Part shown: positions 33,899-42,367 of the stretch, piece after piece
How positions within the stretch are numbered: position 1 is the first letter of the stretch
Layout: every line of letters starts with the position of its first letter
DNA from: DYEP01 sp040755615
Lineage (GTDB): Bacteria > Bacillota > Sulfobacillia > DUSP01 > DYEP01
Assembly (NCBI GenBank): GCA_040755615.1
Contig: JBFMAL010000003.1
Coordinates: 1-64,000 of the forward strand
Length of the DNA: 64,000 nucleotides
Direction: 5' to 3'
Translations under genes and position numbers: made by a program
The notes under the pieces: generated by a model
What the model saw: only the letters and a program-made list of their open reading frames with translations
Databases searched by the model: none
What the model was told of the DNA's origin: nothing

Positions 33899-34222
33899 AT
33901 GTCTGAGCGAGAGACCGTTCTGGTAACCGGGTATTCCAAGGCGCCTCAGGGCACTGTCATGCACGAGGTATATCGTTTGTGCGGCGTAGTGCTGGAGATC
34001 GATCCTGAAACCAACGTGATCGTCGATGCAGAACTGACATTCATCACTGACCTGGCGCAGCGCTTTTTCCACAAGCTGATCGTGGGTTACAACCTGTCTG
34101 ACGGCATCGACGGCCTGGTTGAAAGGATCAGAAAGCGCTATCTGGCCCCTTCGGACGAAGCGATGATAGCGGCCCTCAAGACCGCCATCCAACGCTTCAT
34201 GGAAACATATGGCAGGAAATAA
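33899..34222 (+). CDS. DUF3870-domain protein
   Basis: Protein of 107 residues, ATG at 33899 with AAAAAGGGTGA upstream. The whole chain is one DUF3870 domain: VLVTGYSKAPQGT, the central IDPETNVIVDAELTFITDLAQRF-like region (about 40-62) and LIVGYNLSDGIDGLVERIRKRY. Function unknown; in Clostridia this small family is repeatedly found beside sigma-54 activators and amino-acid or organic-acid catabolic genes, as here. It is 65 nt after the activator and so likely co-transcribed with it. Confidence 0.82.
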   Translation: MSERETVLVTGYSKAPQGTVMHEVYRLCGVVLEIDPETNVIVDAELTFITDLAQRFFHKLIVGYNLSDGIDGLVERIRKRYLAPSDEAMIAALKTAIQRFMETYGRK

Positions 34223-34315
34223 CCGCTGCAGAATCTTGTTCAAGCAGAAGGAAAAATGGATAATTCGGAGAATATGTGTAGTTAACAAAACCCTATACAG
34301 TCCACGCAGGAGCAG

Positions 34316-34420
34316 TTTACCTGTCCTGGGCCGGTAACCCCGGAGCAGAAAAACAGGTGAAACCTAGCCCTCCTTCAACTCGCAAGAGTGTTGGAGCAGG
34401 TGCTAGGTTTTTGTGTTTTG
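34316..34420 (+). promoter_or_regulatory. Structured leader with an attenuator/terminator ahead of the CoA-transferase operon
   Basis: Two adjacent stem-loops precede the first CoA-transferase gene. TTTACCTGT (34316-34324) pairs with ACAGGTGAA (34353-34361) and encloses a CCGG/CCGG inner stem. AAACCTAGC (34360-34368) pairs with GCTAGGTTT (34402-34410), enclosing CAACTC-GCAA-GAGTGTTG, and is followed by TTTTGTGTTTT. The second is a textbook intrinsic terminator placed only 30 nt before the start codon and 138 nt after the DUF3870 stop. It is either the terminator of the activator-DUF3870 transcript or an attenuator of the downstream operon. The two stems share two bases. Confidence 0.6.
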
Positions 34421-34439
34421 ATGAAGGAGGGAGCGATGT

Positions 34440-35351
34440 ATGAAGCAGGCCAAGGTTATGAACCTGGCCAGAGCAGTCAGCGAGCTGGTGCACGACGGAG
34501 ACACAGTGTACCTGGCCGGGTTCACCCATCTCATTCCGTTCGCTGCAGGCCACGAAATCATCAGGCAACGAAAGCGTAACCTCACACTCTGCAGAGCCAC
34601 TCCTGACCTGATCTACGACCAGATGGTGGCAGCCGGATGCGCGAAGAAACTGGTGTTCAGTTGGGCAGGAAACCCGGGAGTGGGGCTTTTGCGCTCGATC
34701 CGCAAAGCGCTGGAACAAGGCGAGCTGGAGATCGAAGAGTACACGCATTACGGCATGACCGCACGGCTGATGGCGGGCGCCACAAACATGCCGTTTTACC
34801 CCCTCAGGTCAAATCTCGGATCAGACCTTCCCAGCGTGAATAAGGAGATAAAGTACGTGACCTGCCCCTACACCGGCAAGCGTATCAGCGTGGTACCCGC
34901 CCTGAACCCCGACGTGTCCATCATCCACGTGCAGAGGGCGGACCGCCATGGCAACGCTCACATCTGGGGTATCGTGGGCGAACAGAAAGAGGCGGCCTTC
35001 GCGGCCTCCAGGGTGATCCTGACAGCAGAGGAGATCGTGCCGGATGAAGTCATCGCTTCCGACCCCAACCGCACGCTGATCCCCGGCATGATCGTGGACG
35101 CAGTGGTAGAAGTGCCGTGGTGCGCCCATCCTTCCTACGCCCAGGGGTATTACGACAGGGACAACCAGTTCTATATCGAGTACGAGGAGATCACCAAGGA
35201 CCCCGGCGGGCTTTCAAGGTGGCTCGATACGTGGGTGTACGGTGTGGCTGACCGGCGAGAGTACATGGAGCGCCTGCCCGCAGCCCGCGTGCTCGCCCTG
35301 CAAGGCCGTAGGAGGTACAGCTATCCTGTAGACTACGGGTATTATGCGTGA
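34440..35351 (+). CDS. CoA-transferase subunit A (glutaconate CoA-transferase/IpdA-like family)
   Basis: Protein of 303 residues, start at 34440 with GGAGGGAGCG upstream. Class I CoA-transferase alpha fold: VHDGDTVYLAGFTHLIPFAA near the N-terminus, the LTLCRATPDLIYDQMVAAG block, LRSNLGSDLP, and the HVQRADRHGNAHIWG motif of the family. Best fits the long A subunits of glutaconate CoA-transferase and of the related IpdA hydrolases. It would exchange or release CoA on a dicarboxylic or keto-acyl substrate together with the next gene. First gene after the leader terminator. Confidence 0.88.
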   Translation: MKQAKVMNLARAVSELVHDGDTVYLAGFTHLIPFAAGHEIIRQRKRNLTLCRATPDLIYDQMVAAGCAKKLVFSWAGNPGVGLLRSIRKALEQGELEIEEYTHYGMTARLMAGATNMPFYPLRSNLGSDLPSVNKEIKYVTCPYTGKRISVVPALNPDVSIIHVQRADRHGNAHIWGIVGEQKEAAFAASRVILTAEEIVPDEVIASDPNRTLIPGMIVDAVVEVPWCAHPSYAQGYYDRDNQFYIEYEEITKDPGGLSRWLDTWVYGVADRREYMERLPAARVLALQGRRRYSYPVDYGYYA

Positions 35352-35363
35352 GGAGGAAGTACC

Positions 35364-36131
35364 GTGAAGTATACCAGTGCAGAAATGATGGTCGTGACCG
35401 CAGCGCGCATGTTGAAAAACGGTGACAGGGTGTTTGTCGGTATCGGCATGCCCAACCTCGCCGTAAACCTGGCCAGGAGGCTTCATGCGCCGGACATTCA
35501 CATGATCTTCGAAGCGGGAGTGATCGGTGCCAAGCCCTCACGGCTGCCTCTCTCCATCGGGGACCCGTGTCTTGTGACCGGTGCCGGCTCCGTATGCAGC
35601 ATGTTCGACGTCTTCGCCTTTTATCTCCAGCGGGGCCTTATCGATATAGGGTTTCTTGGTGCGGCCCAGGTAGACAGATACGGAAACCTGAACAGCACGG
35701 TCATCGGGCCGTACGACCGGCCCAAGGCAAGACTTGCCGGAAGCGGCGGAGCGTGCGATATCGCGTGCCTTGCAAAGAAGGTCTTCGTGCTTATACCGCA
35801 TGAGAAGCGCCGCCTGCCCGAAAAGGTGGACTTCATCACGAGCCCTGGTTTTCTCGGCGGAAGAGCAGAGCGGGAAGCGCTCGGCCTTGAAGGAGGGCCT
35901 GATACCGTCATCACCAACAAAGGGGTACTCCGGTATGACGAGACCGGAGAGATGATACTCACATCCATACATCCCGGCGTGACCGTCGGCGAGGTGCTAG
36001 CCAACACCGGATGGGAACTGAAGGTATCCCGCACGCTTGAGATCACCCCCGACCCCAATGACGAAGAACTCAGAATCCTGAGGGAGGAGTTGGACCCAGC
36101 AGGGGTGTACCTGGGAGGCGCTATCGCATGA
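35364..36131 (+). CDS. CoA-transferase subunit B (glutaconate CoA-transferase/IpdB-like family)
   Basis: Protein of 255 residues; the GTG start has GAGGAGGAAGTACC before it, 12 nt after subunit A. Conserved beta-subunit features: VFVGIGMPNLAVNLARRLHAP, IFEAGVIGAKPSRLPLSIGDP, and VDRYGNLNSTVIG. Glu50 in the FEAG motif lies where class I transferases carry the glutamate that forms the CoA thioester; if that alignment is right, it is a transferase rather than an IpdB-type hydrolase. The acyl substrate is unknown. The stop overlaps the thiolase start (ATGA). Confidence 0.88.
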   Translation: MKYTSAEMMVVTAARMLKNGDRVFVGIGMPNLAVNLARRLHAPDIHMIFEAGVIGAKPSRLPLSIGDPCLVTGAGSVCSMFDVFAFYLQRGLIDIGFLGAAQVDRYGNLNSTVIGPYDRPKARLAGSGGACDIACLAKKVFVLIPHEKRRLPEKVDFITSPGFLGGRAEREALGLEGGPDTVITNKGVLRYDETGEMILTSIHPGVTVGEVLANTGWELKVSRTLEITPDPNDEELRILREELDPAGVYLGGAIA

Positions 36132-37297
36132 GGCGAGTGGCCATCGTGGGAGCAGGTCAGAGCAGGTTCGGCGATTTCCCCGGCATGAGCATTAAGGAAC
36201 TGTTCGCAGAGGCATATGCCGAATGCGCCGCATCGGTGGACCGAGGCATCCCTCCTCGGGCGATAGATGCGGTATTCCTCGGTACGCTCGGCACGGGCGG
36301 ATTCCAGCTCGGCCAGCCGGCCGCACTGCTGACGAGTTATGTCGGCCTTGCCGCTGTACCCTCCGTACGCATAGAGAACGCGTGCGCTTCAGGCGGGTTC
36401 GCGCTGCTGTCCGCGGTGCACGCTGTATGCGCGGGAGTCTACCGTACGGTGCTGGTGGCGGGAGTGGAGAAAATGAGAGACCTCTCGGCTGATCACGTCA
36501 GGTATTGGCTCGGAGTATCGGGTGACACAGAGTACGAGCGCCTCGCCGGACTCACGTTCGCAGGGATTTATGCCATGATGGCAAGGCACTACCTGGCCCG
36601 ATACAACGTCCCTAGAATCTACCTTTCTAAAGTGGCTGAAAAGAACCATGCGCACGGAGTGCTTAACAAGAAGGCCCACCTGAGACGTCAGATATCGTTG
36701 GAAGAAGCACAGAGCGCCCCCATGGTCGCGGACCCGCTGAACCTATTTGACTGCTCGCCTACAAGCGATGGTGCAGCGTGCGTGCTCATCACCTCGGAGG
36801 ATCATGCAGACCGTTTCACTGACAGACCGGTATGGATCCTTGGCTACGGAGCCGGAGGCGACCACCTGGCACTTCACGACAGGCAGGACTGGTGCAGCCT
36901 TGCAGCCACCCGGGATGCGTCCAGGAGAGCATACGAAATGGCAGGTCTCGGGCCCTTAGACATCGACCTGGCTGAAGTGCACGACTGCTTTACCATAGCA
37001 GAGCTCCTGGCTTACGAAGACCTGGGCTTCTGCAACCGGGGTGAGGCACCTTCGCTGCTTGACAAAGGCGTTACCCGCATCGGCGGTTCGCTGCCGGTGA
37101 ATCTCGGCGGCGGACTGAAGTCCAAAGGGCATCCCCTCGGGGCTACGGGTGTCGCCCAGGTCGCGGAGATGTTCTTCCAGCTCCGGGGACAGGCGGGCGA
37201 GCGCCAGGCATCTAAGCACCGCACTGGGCTCACCCACAATGTGGGCGGATCGGGCGGGACTGCGGTGGTCTTCATCCTGGGGAGGGATCTAGATTGA
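36128..37297 (+). CDS. Thiolase family protein (SCP2-thiolase/archaeal acetoacetyl-CoA thiolase type)
   Basis: Protein of 389 residues. Cys86 in the ENACASGG motif is the acyl-accepting nucleophile; the second catalytic region has VHDCFTIAEL and the histidine in LKSKGHPLGATG. As in SCP2-like and archaeal thiolases, the C-terminal Cys of classical thiolases is replaced within the HNVGGSGGTAVVF stretch. Starts with an ATGA overlap on subunit B and ends overlapping the condensing-enzyme gene. In archaea this thiolase class forms a complex with HMG-CoA synthase and a DUF35 protein, and the next two genes here encode such partners. Confidence 0.9.
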   Translation: MRRVAIVGAGQSRFGDFPGMSIKELFAEAYAECAASVDRGIPPRAIDAVFLGTLGTGGFQLGQPAALLTSYVGLAAVPSVRIENACASGGFALLSAVHAVCAGVYRTVLVAGVEKMRDLSADHVRYWLGVSGDTEYERLAGLTFAGIYAMMARHYLARYNVPRIYLSKVAEKNHAHGVLNKKAHLRRQISLEEAQSAPMVADPLNLFDCSPTSDGAACVLITSEDHADRFTDRPVWILGYGAGGDHLALHDRQDWCSLAATRDASRRAYEMAGLGPLDIDLAEVHDCFTIAELLAYEDLGFCNRGEAPSLLDKGVTRIGGSLPVNLGGGLKSKGHPLGATGVAQVAEMFFQLRGQAGERQASKHRTGLTHNVGGSGGTAVVFILGRDLD

Positions 37298-38301
37298 ATA
37301 GCGCTCACATTACTGCTGCATGGGTATATACACCCGCGTACCGGATCCGGAAAGAGGAATACCTGAGCGCTCTCGGCGCGTTCTCCGCTCCCGGTATTAC
37401 GGAGAAGTCGGTTGCGGGCCCGGACGAGGACCCGCTCACCATGGCAGTGGAGGCGGTCCGCGGTCTGCTGGAGGCATCGGGAACCGATCCATCGCGAATC
37501 CGCGCCATGTGCCTTGCATCCACCACCTGGCCGTACCTCCACAAACACCCTGGCGGAGCGGTCGCGGAAGCGACCGGCCTTCCGAGCAATATCTTTACTA
37601 CATGCCACTTCGCCTCCGGAAGAGCGGGGACCGAGGCGCTGCTCACAGCGGTGCTGACCACACACTCGCTCGGCCCTAGCCTCGCTGTGATCTCCGATAC
37701 CCCGGTCTTCTCCCCTGCCGATCCCCGCGAACACGGCCAAGGAGCGGCCGCGGTGGCCCTGCTTGTTGAACCGAGAGAGGGCGATGCCATCCTCTCTGTC
37801 AACGCCTGGGCAAGCACGACCAGAGAGAGCCTCGGTACCCTGTGCGCCGAAAGAGGCAACCCTTATCCATCAGAACAGCGCAACCAGGGGCATGCAGATC
37901 AGGAGCTCAGAGACACCATCGTCCCGTGCGTGAGGAACCTTTTTGAAAGCTCCGGCACCGACGAGAGCGCTTTTTTATCACTGTCGGTAAATGAGACGGA
38001 TGCGAAAGAACCCGCCAGGTACAAAAACGCCCTGGGGTTTTCAAGTGCCAGGGCGCATACCGGCCCTGTCGTCTTCCTCGGACATACAGGCGCGTGCAGC
38101 GGACTTCTGTCGCTGCTTCACGCCGCCTCAGGTGCCGCTGCCGGCAGTCGGCTGCTGCTTGTTTCGTACGGGTACGGGGCTGCGTGTGACGCCATATCGT
38201 TCACAGTGAAAACTCCGTCTGCCGCGTGGGCCGGGCAGCTTCGCCCGTCCATCTACCTGACTTATACGGAATACCTGAGGTACCGCGGCCTCTTGCCCTA
38301 G
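37294..38301 (+). CDS. HMG-CoA-synthase/KAS III-like condensing enzyme, atypical active site
   Basis: Protein of 335 residues from a TTG that overlaps the thiolase stop (GGAGG 9 nt upstream). Thiolase fold with an N-terminal half resembling archaeal HMG-CoA synthase: the segment FTTCHFASGRAGTEALL places Cys104 as nucleophile in a C-x-x-A-x-x-A-G-like setting. The C-terminal half differs: the His of the usual HQPN motif is missing (the equivalent reads SVNETDAKEPARY), and the GNTYS-type loop reads GHTGACSG. So it may catalyse acyl transfer or thiolysis rather than HMG-CoA formation. The PhlACB acyltransferase trio is a known analogue of thiolase + KAS-like + DUF35 in bacteria. Confidence 0.82.
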   Translation: MNSAHITAAWVYTPAYRIRKEEYLSALGAFSAPGITEKSVAGPDEDPLTMAVEAVRGLLEASGTDPSRIRAMCLASTTWPYLHKHPGGAVAEATGLPSNIFTTCHFASGRAGTEALLTAVLTTHSLGPSLAVISDTPVFSPADPREHGQGAAAVALLVEPREGDAILSVNAWASTTRESLGTLCAERGNPYPSEQRNQGHADQELRDTIVPCVRNLFESSGTDESAFLSLSVNETDAKEPARYKNALGFSSARAHTGPVVFLGHTGACSGLLSLLHAASGAAAGSRLLLVSYGYGAACDAISFTVKTPSAAWAGQLRPSIYLTYTEYLRYRGLLP

Positions 38302-38317
38302 AAAGGAGGGTATCACC

Positions 38318-38734
38318 CTGGGAGCCCACGTTTCCGTTCCGAATTACCAGAGAACTATCAGGCAGAGATACCGGATGAAAGCATGCAGGTGCAGGGAGTG
38401 TGGCTTGGTCCTCTTCCCCCCGAAAGGCGCATGTCCCCGCTGCCAGAGTCAGGCGCTGGCCGAGTTCGCGCTATCAGGCTATGGCAAGGTCGGGACGTAT
38501 ACGGTAATCGGACAGGGAGGAGCCCCGCCCGAGTTCGCGGAGCTCGCCCGCACCCTCGGCAGCTATGTAGTCGCCATCGTGAACCTGGATGAAGGGCCTT
38601 CAGTCTGCGGCCAGGTGGTCGACGTAAACCCGGGCGATGTCCGGGAAGGGATGCGGGTGCGGCAGGTATTCCGCAAGCTTTACGTACAGGAAGGCGTTAC
38701 CCGGTACGGCTATAAGTTCAGGCCCGTTGATTGA
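38318..38734 (+). CDS. DUF35 OB-fold/zinc-ribbon acyl-CoA-associated protein with CTG start
   Basis: Protein of 138 residues. No ATG, GTG or TTG fits the site AAAGGAGGG at 38302-38310, but CTG at 38318 is in frame 7 nt downstream. The residues it adds (GAHVSVPNYQRTIRQRYRMK) are the normal N-terminal helix region of this family; starting at ATG 38375 would remove it. Zinc ribbon: CRCRECG and CPRCQ. OB-fold: GKVGTYTVIGQGG, YVVAIVNLDEGPSVCGQVVDV and GMRVRQVFRK. DUF35 proteins bridge thiolase and HMG-CoA synthase and hold the CoA arm; this one sits directly after those two genes. Confidence 0.82.
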   Translation: MGAHVSVPNYQRTIRQRYRMKACRCRECGLVLFPPKGACPRCQSQALAEFALSGYGKVGTYTVIGQGGAPPEFAELARTLGSYVVAIVNLDEGPSVCGQVVDVNPGDVREGMRVRQVFRKLYVQEGVTRYGYKFRPVD

Positions 38735-38758
38735 CCGTAAAAAGGAGGATTGTTGCCA

Positions 38759-39145
38759 GTGGCGCTTCAGACTGTCTCGGAAAAGTGTTCAGGGTGCAGG
38801 CTGTGCCAGCTGTTCTGTGCGTTGGTGCATTTCGGCGAGAACAACCCGGCGAAGGGCGCGCTCCGCATAACCGGCGTCTTCCCCGATCCCGGGCAGTACA
38901 CGGTTACGGTGTGCGACCAGTGCGGGCTGTGCGCTGAAGAATGCCCGGAAGAAGCCATCATCCTTAAACACAACAACTACGTAGTGCTGGAAGACAGGTG
39001 TACAAAGTGCGGCATATGCGTTGACGTATGTCCGACCCGGTCTATCTTCTTAAGAGACGATGAACCGGCGGCCATCAAGTGCGACGGCTGCCTTGAGTGT
39101 GTACCCTACTGCCCGCGCGAAGCGTTACTGCCCAAGGAGGTGTAA
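38759..39145 (+). CDS. Polyferredoxin-type 4Fe-4S protein (AOR electron partner)
   Basis: Protein of 128 residues from GTG at 38759 (AAGGAGG 10 nt upstream; TTG at 38753 is an alternative). Sixteen cysteines in four motifs: CSGCRLCQLFC, CDQCGLCAEECP, CTKCGICVDVCP and CDGCLECVPYCP, so four [4Fe-4S] clusters. It lies 3 nt before the AOR-family gene and is the probable electron acceptor subunit or partner, as in bacterial AorA/AorB pairs, passing low-potential electrons to the cell's ferredoxin pool. Confidence 0.9.
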   Translation: MALQTVSEKCSGCRLCQLFCALVHFGENNPAKGALRITGVFPDPGQYTVTVCDQCGLCAEECPEEAIILKHNNYVVLEDRCTKCGICVDVCPTRSIFLRDDEPAAIKCDGCLECVPYCPREALLPKEV

Positions 39146-39148
39146 GCC

Positions 39149-40996
39149 ATGTCAGTTCTTTATGGATACGGGGGGAGCATCCTCGACATCGACCTATCGA
39201 CTCAGAGAGTGTCGAAGTCCCGCCTGGAGCCTGATTTTGCCAGGAAATACATCGGAGGCCGCGGGTTCGTGGCAAGGCTGCTCTGGGACCTCATCCCGAA
39301 AGGAGCCGACCCGCTCGGGCCGGACAACGTGGCAGTGGTGGCCGCAGGTCCTCTGACCGGTGCGTTCCTGCCCTCCCCGAGCAAGGTGGAGTTCGGGGCG
39401 AAATCCCCAGCCACAGGAGGATACGGGGACAGCAACATGGGCGGCCACTTCGGGCCAGCGATGAAGCACGCGGGGTACGACGTGTTTATCATAAGGGGCG
39501 CCTCCGCCACTCCCGTTTATATCGCCATCGACGATGACACCGTGCTGATCAGGGATGCCTCCCACCTGTGGGGAAAGGGCTCGTATGCCACCGAGAAAGC
39601 GCTGAAAGAGGAACTGGGAGACGATTTCCAGATCGCGGTCATCGGGCCGGCCGGCGAAAACCTGGTAAAGATCGCCTGTATCACGCATGATTTCGGGCGC
39701 CAGGCCGGAAGGTGCGGCATCGGGGCGGTATGGGGCTCCAAGCGACTGAAGGCAGTTGCGGTGAGGGGAAGCCGGGGCTTCCCGGTGGCCGATCCGGCGG
39801 CCATGTTCAAAAAGGGCAAGGAGATGTTTGATATCATCTTCAAACTGCCCGGCTTTAAGGAGTGGACTCCGTACGGCACCGCGGAAATCACCGACTGGTG
39901 CAACGTATCGGGGGTTTTCCCGACAAGGAACTTCTATACGGGCTATTTCCCGCACTACGAGCAGATCAACGGCAGAGCGCTCCGGCAGCCCATCGTCACG
40001 CTGGACAAAGGTTGCTTCGGATGCCCGATTCCCTGCGGGAAGTACTCGCACGTGAACCTTCCCCAAGGCTCAGCCAGGGTAGAAGGCCCTGAATACGAGA
40101 CGGTGGCGCTGTTTGGCGGAAACTGCGAGCTGTCGCGTATTGAGGAGATCGCCTACGCGAACTGGCTGTTCGACGACCTCGGCATGGATACCATCTCCGG
40201 CGGTAACATCGTCGCCTTCGCCATCGAGTGTTTTGAGAAAGGCATCATCTCCCAGGGCGACCTGGGGGGAAGGGCGGTCAGCTTCGGGGATCTCGATTCG
40301 GTCATCCATATCGGAAAACTCATCGCAAACAGGGAACATATCGGTGATCTCCTGGCCGAAGGGGTGAAGGCCGCGAGCGCACGCCTCGGCAAGGGCTCGG
40401 AGCATTTTGCCATTCACGTGAAGGGGCTTGAGGTCAGCGGGTATGAGCCGCGGTATGCAGCCGCCATGCTCCTTGCCTACATGACCTGCGACGTCGGCGC
40501 CCACCATAATAGAGCCTGGGCAATCACCTACGATATCTCCGTCGGGCGCGACAAGCTGGAGGGAAAGGCTGCAAAGGTAGTTGAACTTCAGCACCTCCGT
40601 CCCCTGCTCGATGCGCTGGGGATATGCCGATTCCCCTGGATCGAGGTGGGTTTTGAGCTCAGGCACTATGCGGAGATTTTCCCGATGATCACCGGAAGCA
40701 AAGAGACCTGGGAGGAGCTGAACAGGTTGTCTGAGAGGATATGGAACCTGACACGGGCGTTCTGGGTCCGGGAGGTGCCGGGTTTTGGCCGCTCGTGGGA
40801 CAGAGCTCCAGGCCGGTTTCTCACCGAGCCGGTCCCATCAGGCGCCGCTCATGGCAAGCTCCTGGGAGAGGAGATCACAGAGCGGTTGCTAGACGAGTAC
40901 TACCGGCTGAGGGGCTGGGATGAGCAGGGTGTACCAAAGAGAGAGAAACTGTTGGAACTTGGCCTTTCCGACGTGGCTTCTGTACTTTACGGATGA
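39149..40996 (+). CDS. Aldehyde ferredoxin oxidoreductase family protein (tungsten/molybdenum bis-pterin)
   Basis: Protein of 615 residues, AAGGAGG before the ATG. N-terminal AOR domain with RKYIGGRGFVARLLWDLIP, PSKVEFGAKSPATGGYGDSN and GGHFGPAMKHAGYD-type pterin contacts; the single [4Fe-4S] cluster site CFGCPIPC lies near residue 290 with a later Cys in ALGICRFPW. Length is normal for AOR. Reaction expected: aldehyde + water to carboxylate with reduction of ferredoxin, cytoplasmic. Adjacent ferredoxin and aminotransferase genes suggest an amino-acid-derived or omega-amino-acid-derived aldehyde. Confidence 0.92.
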   Translation: MSVLYGYGGSILDIDLSTQRVSKSRLEPDFARKYIGGRGFVARLLWDLIPKGADPLGPDNVAVVAAGPLTGAFLPSPSKVEFGAKSPATGGYGDSNMGGHFGPAMKHAGYDVFIIRGASATPVYIAIDDDTVLIRDASHLWGKGSYATEKALKEELGDDFQIAVIGPAGENLVKIACITHDFGRQAGRCGIGAVWGSKRLKAVAVRGSRGFPVADPAAMFKKGKEMFDIIFKLPGFKEWTPYGTAEITDWCNVSGVFPTRNFYTGYFPHYEQINGRALRQPIVTLDKGCFGCPIPCGKYSHVNLPQGSARVEGPEYETVALFGGNCELSRIEEIAYANWLFDDLGMDTISGGNIVAFAIECFEKGIISQGDLGGRAVSFGDLDSVIHIGKLIANREHIGDLLAEGVKAASARLGKGSEHFAIHVKGLEVSGYEPRYAAAMLLAYMTCDVGAHHNRAWAITYDISVGRDKLEGKAAKVVELQHLRPLLDALGICRFPWIEVGFELRHYAEIFPMITGSKETWEELNRLSERIWNLTRAFWVREVPGFGRSWDRAPGRFLTEPVPSGAAHGKLLGEEITERLLDEYYRLRGWDEQGVPKREKLLELGLSDVASVLYG

Positions 40997-41009
40997 TGGA
41001 GGAGATCTG

Positions 41010-42350
41010 ATGGGCCGGGACTTTGTGTTTTACAGAGATACGAAAAAGCAGATGCCGGTGATCGCCAGGGGTGAGGGCATCTACCTCTGGGACACGGAAG
41101 GTAAGAGATACATCGACGGGTGTTCAGGAGCGCTGGTGTCGTCCATCGGACACGGGCGGACCGAGATCTCTGACGCCATTCGGGAAGCGGCCAGCCAGGT
41201 GGCATTCGTCCACCTGTCGCAGTTCACCAACAAGTACTTGCAGCATCTGTCAGCCGAGATAGCGTCGATCACCCCGGGCGATCTCAACTGGTGCTACTTC
41301 GTGTCGGGCGGGTCTGAAGCGGCGGACACCGCCATTAAGATGGCGCGTCAGTATCACCTGGAGCGAGGTCAGCCCTCCCGTTACAAGGTCATCGGCAGGT
41401 GGCAGGCATTTCACGGCAATACCATAGGTGCGATGTCAGTGGGCGGGCACACCGCGCGGAGGAAGATGTACGCGCCGCTTCTCCTTGACTTCCCGCACGC
41501 CGTCCCCGGGTACTGCTACCGGTGCCCCTACGGCCGCGCCTACCCGGAATGCTCCCTGGCCTGCGCGGACGACGTGGAGCGCATCATTCTGCAGGAGGGC
41601 CCGGAAAACATCGCCGCTTTTATGTGTGAAATCGTGTCGGGAGCCTCCGCGCCGGGAGTGCATCCGCCTGCAGGCTACTACGAAAAGATACGCGAAGTGT
41701 GCGACGCCCACGGAGTGCTGTTCATCGCGGACGAGGTGATGACTGGATTCGGCCGTACGGGAGAGTACTTCGCGTGCCAGCACTATGACGCGATCCCCGA
41801 TATCATCATGTGCGCCAAGGGCATGAGCGCAGGCTATGCGCCCATAGGGGCCGTGCTCGCCTCGGAGCGGGTATACCAGGCGTTTCATCAGGGCTCGGGC
41901 AGGTTCGTTCACGGCTATACGTATGGCGGCAACCCGGTGTCGGCTGCCGCGTCGCTCCGGGTGATCACCTTCCTGAAAGAACATGGCGTCCTGGAGAACG
42001 TGAAGTCCACCGGCAGGTATCTAAAGGACCGGCTTTCCGCACTCGCCGGCGAACACCGGATCATCGGAGATGTGAGAGGTCTTGGTTTAATGCAAGGCAT
42101 TGAACTGGTCGCGTGCAAGGAGACCAGGGAACCGTTTCCACAGCGACTCGAAGTCACAAACAGGCTGAAGGCAGTCGCGTTCCAGAAAGGTCTCCTCGTA
42201 TACCCCGGAGCAGGCTGCGTAAACGGCCGGGATGGCGACGCGGTGTTGATCGCCCCGCCGCTTACCATCACCGTAAAGGAGGTGGATGAACTGCTTGACG
42301 TCTTTGAGGACGCGTTAAGTCTCGTTGAGTCAGAGCTTCTTAATTCCTGA
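41010..42350 (+). CDS. Class III (omega-type) PLP aminotransferase
   Basis: Protein of 446 residues; ATG at 41010 with GATGGAGGAGATCTG upstream, 13 nt after the AOR stop. Class III signature: FYFVSGGSEAADTAIKMARQY-like early block, VGRWQAFHGNTIGAMS, LFIADEVMTGFGRTGEYFAC with the PLP Asp, and the Schiff-base Lys in IIMCAKGMSAGYAPIGAV. A Cys-rich insert (YCYRCPYGRAYPECSLAC) around 165-185 is found in some adenosylmethionine/taurine-type relatives. It would convert an omega- or beta-amino acid into an aldehyde or ketone, feeding the AOR. Confidence 0.92.
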   Translation: MGRDFVFYRDTKKQMPVIARGEGIYLWDTEGKRYIDGCSGALVSSIGHGRTEISDAIREAASQVAFVHLSQFTNKYLQHLSAEIASITPGDLNWCYFVSGGSEAADTAIKMARQYHLERGQPSRYKVIGRWQAFHGNTIGAMSVGGHTARRKMYAPLLLDFPHAVPGYCYRCPYGRAYPECSLACADDVERIILQEGPENIAAFMCEIVSGASAPGVHPPAGYYEKIREVCDAHGVLFIADEVMTGFGRTGEYFACQHYDAIPDIIMCAKGMSAGYAPIGAVLASERVYQAFHQGSGRFVHGYTYGGNPVSAAASLRVITFLKEHGVLENVKSTGRYLKDRLSALAGEHRIIGDVRGLGLMQGIELVACKETREPFPQRLEVTNRLKAVAFQKGLLVYPGAGCVNGRDGDAVLIAPPLTITVKEVDELLDVFEDALSLVESELLNS

Positions 42351-42367
42351 CAGGGAGGTTAGCGAAA

